DNA of 64,000 nucleotides from Dactylosporangium vinaceum (lineage in GTDB: Bacteria > Actinomycetota > Actinomycetes > Mycobacteriales > Micromonosporaceae), in the NCBI RefSeq assembly GCF_019904175.1, contig NZ_CP061913.1:11098001-11162000 (forward strand), read 5' to 3'. This document shows, piece by piece, positions 58,982 through 64,000 of this stretch. The translations under genes and the position numbers were made by a program. A model generated the notes under the pieces. The model was not told the origin of the DNA. It saw only the letters and a list, made by a program, of their open reading frames with translations, and made no database searches. How positions within the stretch are numbered: the first letter of the stretch is position 1; every line of letters begins with the position of its first letter.

Positions 58982-61900
58982 CTAGTCGGTCTCGGGGTGC
59001 TCGATGACCAGGGTCTTGTCCGCCGCCTCCGCGTCCGCAAGCTCGGGCGACGGGGGCGGCGGCTCGGTCTCGCCGCGGGCGTCGGCCAGGGCGGCCAGCA
59101 GCGCGGCGTTGATGCGGGAGCCGCCGCGCTTGAAGCCCAGCTCCTTGCGGGCCTCGTCCACCACCTGCTCCTCGGTGCGCAGGAGGGTGTCGGACTCGAT
59201 CCAGAGCAGCAGGTCGACCAGGAGGCCGTGCGGGTATTCGGCTATCGGGCGGCCGGGAGTGAAGTCGGGCTTCGGGCGGGTGCGGGAGTCGACGGCGGCG
59301 GGGGCCTCGACGTGGAGGACCACCGTCGGCTCGTTCGTGCGGCGGGCCTCCACCGCGGCCACCGCCTCGTCGTAGGCGGCGCGAGCGCGCGCGGTCTCGG
59401 CCACCGGGTCGGCGAACCAGTCGGTCGACCAGATGCGGTGGAAGCGCCAGCCCAGTCGCTCCAGCTGCTCCTGGCGCAGGCGGTCGCGGTCGCGGGCGGT
59501 GGTCGCCGAGTGGTACGAGGCGCCGTCGGTCTCGATGGCCAGGACCATCTCGTTCGCGTTGGTGGGGTGGGCGGCGGCGAAGTCGATGGCGTAGCCGGCC
59601 ACGCCGAACTGGGGCGTGAGCGGGATGCCGGCCTTCGTCAGGCGGTCGTGGACGTCGGCCTCGAAGGGGTTCAGCGGGGTGCGGGTGGCCGCGGTGGGGG
59701 CCAGCGAGGTGCCGCCGGACTCCGCGTACTCCAGGTAGGCGCGCAGCAGGCGGACGCCGTCGCTCGTCGAGCGGGCCGGGTCCATGTCGGACGCGGTGAA
59801 GGAGCTGACGAGCGTCATACGGCGGCGGGCCCGGGTGACGGCCACGTTGAGGCGGCGCTCTCCACCGGGCAGCAGGAGGGGGCCGAAGCGGTACAGCAGG
59901 CGGCCCGACGCGTTCTTGCCGTAGCCGATGGACAGGATGATGGCGTCGCGCTCGTCGCCCTGGACGCGCTCGAGGTTCTTCACGAAGAACGGCTCGGTGG
60001 CGGTCTCGGCGAAGAAGGCGTGCAGCTCCGGGCGGGCGGCGAGGACCTTGCGCAGCGCCAGGTCGATGCGCTCGGCGTGGGTGATGCCCATCGTGATGAC
60101 GCCGAGGGACTCGTTGGGGCGCAGCTGGGCGTGCTGGAGGATGAGCTCGACGACCCGGTCGACCTCGGCCGTGACGGAGTCCGCCGCCTCGTCCGCCGAC
60201 GCCGACAGCGCCGAGAACGGCACGTGCACGTGCTGGACCGAGCCCTCGCCGGCCACGCCGGGGAAGGTGACGAGGGAGCCCTCGTAGATGTGGGCGTTGG
60301 AGAATCCAATGAGCCGGTCGTCCTGGCTGCGGTAGTGCCAGCGCAGGAGGTACCCCGGGAGCAGGGCGCTCAGGACGTCCAGAATCGATTCATAGCCGGA
60401 TGTCAGGGACAGGTCGATGGAGCCGTCGGGGTTGACGCCGAGCGGGTCGGCGCCCTGGCCCTCTTCGGCCGCGGTGAAGAAGCTCGTCGGCGGGAGCTGG
60501 TGCTCGTCGCCGGCCACGACGATCTGGCGGCCGCGGAGGAGGGCCGGAATGGCGTCGGCCGGGGTGACCTGGCTGGCCTCGTCGAAGACGACCACGTCGA
60601 ACAGGTCGGCCTGGGGCGGCAGCAGCTGCGAGACGACAAGGGGGCTCATCGCCCAGCACGGGCGCAGGGCGGTGAGCATGTGCGGGGCCGTCGCGAAGAG
60701 CTGGCGGATCGGCAGGTGGCGGCGCTTGAGGTTGGCCTGGTGCTCGACCAGGCGGCTCTCGTCCGGGTGCTCGTCGCGGACCTGGGTGATGTGCTCGGCG
60801 ACGGCGCGCAGGACGCGGGTGGCGGTGGCGTCGATGTGGCGGCGGTCGGCGTCGCGGTAGTCGGCGACAGTGCGCGACTGCAGCGGCCCGTCGAACGCGC
60901 CGACCCGCGGGTCGGAGAAGTTCAGGTGCTGCAGGATCGAGGCGTACCAGCAGGCGTCGAACACGTCGGCCGCCTGCTCGGCGTCGGGCCGGCGAGCGCG
61001 GAGGTCCTCCACGAGCTCGCTCAGGCCCGACTCGGCCAGAGCCAGCGAGAGCTCGTTCAACCGCGGGACGCGGCGGACCGTGCGCTCGTCGGCGGCCAGC
61101 CCGGCGAGCACCCGCTCCAACCGGTCGAGGTCCATCGTGGTGAGCGCGAGGTGCGGGCAGAACCGGGTGAGGCCACCGATCTGGCCCTCGAGCTGTTCGA
61201 ACGCGGCCCGGGCCCGGCTCAGGTCGCCGGGGAGTCGCGGCTGCGGCCAGCGGGAGCGCTGCTGCAGCGCCGCGGCGAGGCCCTCCTGGAGCTGCTGCAC
61301 GCTCGGAGCGCCACCGCCGCGCCACAGCTGAGCGGCCTGCTTGCGCGTCTTGCGGCGGGTCCACCAGCCGGCCTGCAGACCGGCGATGAGATCGGGCAGG
61401 TCGGCCTGGTAGACCTCCGGCCGGAACTGCGCAAGCGTGGCCGCGACACCGTCGAGGAACGTGAACAGGCTCCGCCATCCGGCCAGGTCGGCCGGTGCGC
61501 GCAGACCGGTCTGGTCGACGACGTAGCGCAGCGCCGGGCGGGTCTCGGGCAGGGTGCGGCCGGACAGGCGCGAGGCCAGGTCGAAGGCGGCCCCGGCGTC
61601 CTGGGGGCTGTGGATGGCGGCGCCGATCCAGCCGGACTCCTGCGGAGTGGCGGTGAAGCCGCCGACTGTCGCGTAGTCGCGTAGCTGCTCGCGGGCCCGG
61701 CGGGCGCCTACCTCGTCCAGGTTGGCCAGGACCGGGCCGCGCAGGCGGACGGCGGTCATCGGCCACACGACCGCGGCCAGCCGGATCATCTCCGACTGGG
61801 CCTGGTAGGCGGAGACGCCCCACGGTCCGCGCACCTGGTGCATGGCCTCGTCGTGGTCGATGAGGGCGGCCCGGCGGGCGGCGAGCGTCTCGTGCAGCAC

Positions 61901-63034
61901 CGCGAGGTCGGGCTGGGCGATGCGGGCCGCGGAGTCGAAGGCGGCCTTGAGGTCGGCCGCGACCTTCCTCCGGGACGTGGTGCCGTCGTGCACGTCCATC
62001 ACCAGGTTGCCCAGGCCGCGCCGGGCCAGCCGGTCGGTGACGGCGGTGATGGCGGCGCGCTTCTCGGCCACGAAGAGGACCCGCTTGCCCCGGGCCACCA
62101 GCGACGCGATCAGGTTGGCGATGGTCTGGCTCTTGCCGGTGCCGGGCGGGCCCTTGATCACGCTGTGCTGGCCGGCCAGGACGGCGTTTATCGCATAGTT
62201 CTGCGAGGAGTCGGCGTCGAGGACCAGGAACTCGTCCTCCGGCGCGATCCAGTCGGGGTCGCGCAGGCCGATGGCGCCGGCCGGGCGCAGCGCGGCCTGG
62301 GCGTCGCGGTCGCCGGCGATGGCCGCGATGACGTCGTGCTCGACCAGGGCCCGGGCGCCCACCCGCAGGTCGGTGACCATGGGGAGCTTGGCGTAGGAGA
62401 AGGTGCCGAGCACGAACCGGGGGCTTATCGCGAAGCCCTTGACCCGGGCCGCGGCCTCCTTGCCGAGGCGCTCGTAGAGCGGCTGGGCGTCGAACCCGGC
62501 CTCGTAGCTGACGAGCTCCTCGAGCTCGTCGGCGTCCAGCCGTACGCCGAAATCCTCTTCGAGGAGCTGCAGCAGCGTCGGGTTCAGCTCCAGGTCACCC
62601 TGCAGGGTGAGGTCGAAGTCGTCCTCGGCGGCGCCGCGGGCCCGCAGCTGGGCCGAGCGCAGCAGGACCGGGGCGGCCGGAGCGGGCCCGGCGCCGGGCG
62701 GCTGGTCCCAGGTGGCGCTGCCGATCGCGGCGAAGCAGGTCTCGATGCCCCGCTCCTCGGTCAGCTCGCGGGCCTTGTTGCGGATGGTCCGGGCCCGCTT
62801 GATCGCGGCCTGGTGCGCGTCCCGATCGGCGAAGAGCTGGCCCAGCGGCAGGGTGCGCCCGCCGAGCAGGGCCTGGAGCGCGACGGGGTCGGCGGCGCTG
62901 AGGTCGAGCGTGCCCGCGCGCAGGTCGCGGTAGAACAGCAGGGTATTGCGCCCGCCCAGGTCGATCAGCTGTGACCGCCAGCGACGGGCCGCCTCCTGCA
63001 CGAGCGTTCCCCGCCGGGCGACAGCGTCCTCCAC
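58982..63034 (-). CDS. DUF4011-type SF1 helicase fused to a Vsr-like nuclease
   Basis: The 1350-residue protein starts with a DUF4011-like region (RRWRSQLIDLGGRNTLLFYR). An SF1 helicase core follows: VIKGPPGTGKSQTIANLIAS (Walker A, ~301), VVVFDEASQVTPADAIPALL (Walker B), VVAGDEHQLPPTSFF, LRWHYRSQDDRLIGFSNAHI and RRLNVAVTRARRRMTLVSSF. Near ~1170-1220 a Vsr/DUF559-like nuclease has LAIETDGASYHS and RDRLRQEQLERLGWRFHRIW. A small C-terminal domain (DUF3320-like) ends it. Such helicase-nuclease fusions often serve in defence against foreign DNA. No methylase or other defence gene is adjacent. Confidence 0.87.
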   Translation of the reverse strand: MEDAVARRGTLVQEAARRWRSQLIDLGGRNTLLFYRDLRAGTLDLSAADPVALQALLGGRTLPLGQLFADRDAHQAAIKRARTIRNKARELTEERGIETCFAAIGSATWDQPPGAGPAPAAPVLLRSAQLRARGAAEDDFDLTLQGDLELNPTLLQLLEEDFGVRLDADELEELVSYEAGFDAQPLYERLGKEAAARVKGFAISPRFVLGTFSYAKLPMVTDLRVGARALVEHDVIAAIAGDRDAQAALRPAGAIGLRDPDWIAPEDEFLVLDADSSQNYAINAVLAGQHSVIKGPPGTGKSQTIANLIASLVARGKRVLFVAEKRAAITAVTDRLARRGLGNLVMDVHDGTTSRRKVAADLKAAFDSAARIAQPDLAVLHETLAARRAALIDHDEAMHQVRGPWGVSAYQAQSEMIRLAAVVWPMTAVRLRGPVLANLDEVGARRAREQLRDYATVGGFTATPQESGWIGAAIHSPQDAGAAFDLASRLSGRTLPETRPALRYVVDQTGLRAPADLAGWRSLFTFLDGVAATLAQFRPEVYQADLPDLIAGLQAGWWTRRKTRKQAAQLWRGGGAPSVQQLQEGLAAALQQRSRWPQPRLPGDLSRARAAFEQLEGQIGGLTRFCPHLALTTMDLDRLERVLAGLAADERTVRRVPRLNELSLALAESGLSELVEDLRARRPDAEQAADVFDACWYASILQHLNFSDPRVGAFDGPLQSRTVADYRDADRRHIDATATRVLRAVAEHITQVRDEHPDESRLVEHQANLKRRHLPIRQLFATAPHMLTALRPCWAMSPLVVSQLLPPQADLFDVVVFDEASQVTPADAIPALLRGRQIVVAGDEHQLPPTSFFTAAEEGQGADPLGVNPDGSIDLSLTSGYESILDVLSALLPGYLLRWHYRSQDDRLIGFSNAHIYEGSLVTFPGVAGEGSVQHVHVPFSALSASADEAADSVTAEVDRVVELILQHAQLRPNESLGVITMGITHAERIDLALRKVLAARPELHAFFAETATEPFFVKNLERVQGDERDAIILSIGYGKNASGRLLYRFGPLLLPGGERRLNVAVTRARRRMTLVSSFTASDMDPARSTSDGVRLLRAYLEYAESGGTSLAPTAATRTPLNPFEADVHDRLTKAGIPLTPQFGVAGYAIDFAAAHPTNANEMVLAIETDGASYHSATTARDRDRLRQEQLERLGWRFHRIWSTDWFADPVAETARARAAYDEAVAAVEARRTNEPTVVLHVEAPAAVDSRTRPKPDFTPGRPIAEYPHGLLVDLLLWIESDTLLRTEEQVVDEARKELGFKRGGSRINAALLAALADARGETEPPPPSPELADAEAADKTLVIEHPETD

Positions 63035-63076
63035 GCTGCGAGCGTATCGCCCGGGGCAAGTGATAGATCGGCGTCT

Positions 63077-64000
63077 TCAGAGGGCCATCCCGTGGTGGTC
63101 GGGATGCCGGCCGAGCCAGCTCGAGTAGCGCTCGTTACGGCGCACCGCGTCCGCGTAGGACTCGATCGCATAGGCCCAGACCTGCGAGGCGACGCTCGCC
63201 GCGGGCCCGTCCGGAAGCCAGCCCAGCATCTGCCGCCAGTGCAGGGGCGCCCCGGCGATGGGTACCGCCGCCAGCCCCGCCATCGGCCGCAGGGTCGCCT
63301 GGCACAGGCCTACCGCGTCGCCGGACTCGATGAGGTCGATCGCCCCGCGCACCTCGGTCTCGAAGAGCACCTTCGGCGTGAACCCGGCCCGCGCGCAGGC
63401 CGCCGCGTGGCAGGCCGAGAAGCACCCGTCCCCGGGCGCGGCCACCCACTGCGCGCCGGCCAGCTCGGACAGGTCCACCTCGTCCCGGTCCGCGAGCTCG
63501 TGGCCCTCCGGCAGCAGCAGGAACACTGGATCGGCCGCGACCGCCCGCCAGGCCAGCCCCGTGTCGGTCGCCGGCGGCGCGTCCCCGCACGCCCCGACGA
63601 GCACGAAGTCGAGCTTGCCGGCCAACACGAGGTCGCCCAGCTCCGCGGACGACCAGGACGCGTGCGTGGTGACCTGCGCGGCCGGGTGGTTGCCGATGAT
63701 CCGGCGCACCAGTCCGCCGAGGATCGGGCCGTTGACGGCGCCTATCCGGTATCGCCCCGCCCGCTCCGCCGCGCTGGCCAGCCGAGTGGCCTCGTCCTGC
63801 AGCCCCTTCACCGCGGGCAGCAGCACCCGGGCCCGGGACAGCACCAGCTCACCCAGCGGCGTGGCCCGCGCCCCGCGCCGGTCCCGCTCGAAGAGCACCC
63901 CGCCGAGCGCCCGCTCGATGCGCTGCAGCTGAGCGGTGAGCGCCGGCTGGGCCAGGCCGAGCACTGATGCGGCCTTCGTCACGCTGCCGGCGTCAGCGAT
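63077..64000 (-). CDS. LysR family transcriptional regulator (5' end cut by window edge)
   Basis: The visible 307 residues begin inside the N-terminal winged HTH (IADAGSVTKAASVLGLAQPA, LTAQLQRIERALGGVLFERD, RRGARATPLGELVL). They continue through the periplasmic-binding-protein-like sensor domain (from ~95; YRIGAVNGPILGGLVRRIIG). Only about 15-20 N-terminal residues should be missing. The sensor has several Cys (CFSACHAAACARAGF), which is unusual and could sense oxidants or metals; that is speculation. It is co-directional with the helicase-nuclease gene 42 bases downstream. Confidence 0.92.
   Translation of the reverse strand: MADAGSVTKAASVLGLAQPALTAQLQRIERALGGVLFERDRRGARATPLGELVLSRARVLLPAVKGLQDEATRLASAAERAGRYRIGAVNGPILGGLVRRIIGNHPAAQVTTHASWSSAELGDLVLAGKLDFVLVGACGDAPPATDTGLAWRAVAADPVFLLLPEGHELADRDEVDLSELAGAQWVAAPGDGCFSACHAAACARAGFTPKVLFETEVRGAIDLIESGDAVGLCQATLRPMAGLAAVPIAGAPLHWRQMLGWLPDGPAASVASQVWAYAIESYADAVRRNERYSSWLGRHPDHHGMAL

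Overview
The window is high-GC DNA from an actinobacterium, most likely a member of the Micromonosporaceae or a close relative. The evidence is the GTG/TTG start codons, actinomycete-type RpoB, NusG and SecE sequences, leaderless -10 boxes next to start codons, and two blocks whose gene order follows that of Mycobacterium tuberculosis. The genus call is inference; no rRNA is present.

Layout. (1) 1-8352, mostly minus strand: a transcription and translation block. Read in the direction of transcription it is tRNA-Thr, tRNA-Met, rpmG, hadA, hadB, tRNA-Trp, secE, nusG, rplK, rplA, an ABC transporter pair, rplJ, rplL and the start of rpoB. Hairpin terminators and promoters cut it into several units. 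(2) 8405-12465: a large c-di-GMP-type membrane protein, a tiny secreted protein, a mostly gene-free stretch and one small hypothetical gene. (3) 12550-25929, plus strand: a split, incomplete second set of complex I genes, nuoIJKLMN and then nuoBCH, with no nuoA, nuoD, nuoE, nuoF or nuoG. Between the two parts lie htpX, an MFS exporter, yajQ, tRNA-Tyr and ndk. NuoK, NuoM and NuoN carry unusual low-complexity expansions. (4) 25895-34790: a sphingosine-1-phosphate-lyase-like enzyme with an MFSD2-like transporter, a gamma-glutamyltransferase homologue, proB, an alkyltransferase-like protein, a Ser/Thr kinase with a CBM2-like outer domain, and an FHA protein. (5) 34791-35817: a gene-poor scar with a decayed tyrosine recombinase. 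(6) 35818-38907: a RecQ helicase fused to a phosphoribosyltransferase domain and a C40 peptidase. (7) 38969-48798: a secreted HxHP duplication protein, then a block matching the mycobacterial rhlE to moeZ neighbourhood (DEAD-box helicase, ferritin-like protein, DUF3107, TetR, DUF3152, MoeZ). (8) 48982-64000: accessory DNA with a terpene-cyclase-fold protein, pentapeptide-repeat and IS30 remnants, a cyanophycin operon (cphB-cphA), a secreted GH78 alpha-L-rhamnosidase behind twin LacI-type operators, a DUF4011-type helicase-nuclease, and a LysR regulator cut by the window edge.

How the genes work together. The first block supplies ribosomal proteins, transcription elongation, the Sec translocon and acyl dehydratase subunits. 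The nuo genes encode the membrane arm and part of the peripheral arm of an ion-pumping quinone oxidoreductase without its own NADH module. The kinase and FHA genes may form a phospho-signalling pair. The cph genes make and degrade a nitrogen-storage polymer. The GH78 gene looks like a substrate-induced secreted glycosidase. All family names are from reading motifs by eye; no database search was run.
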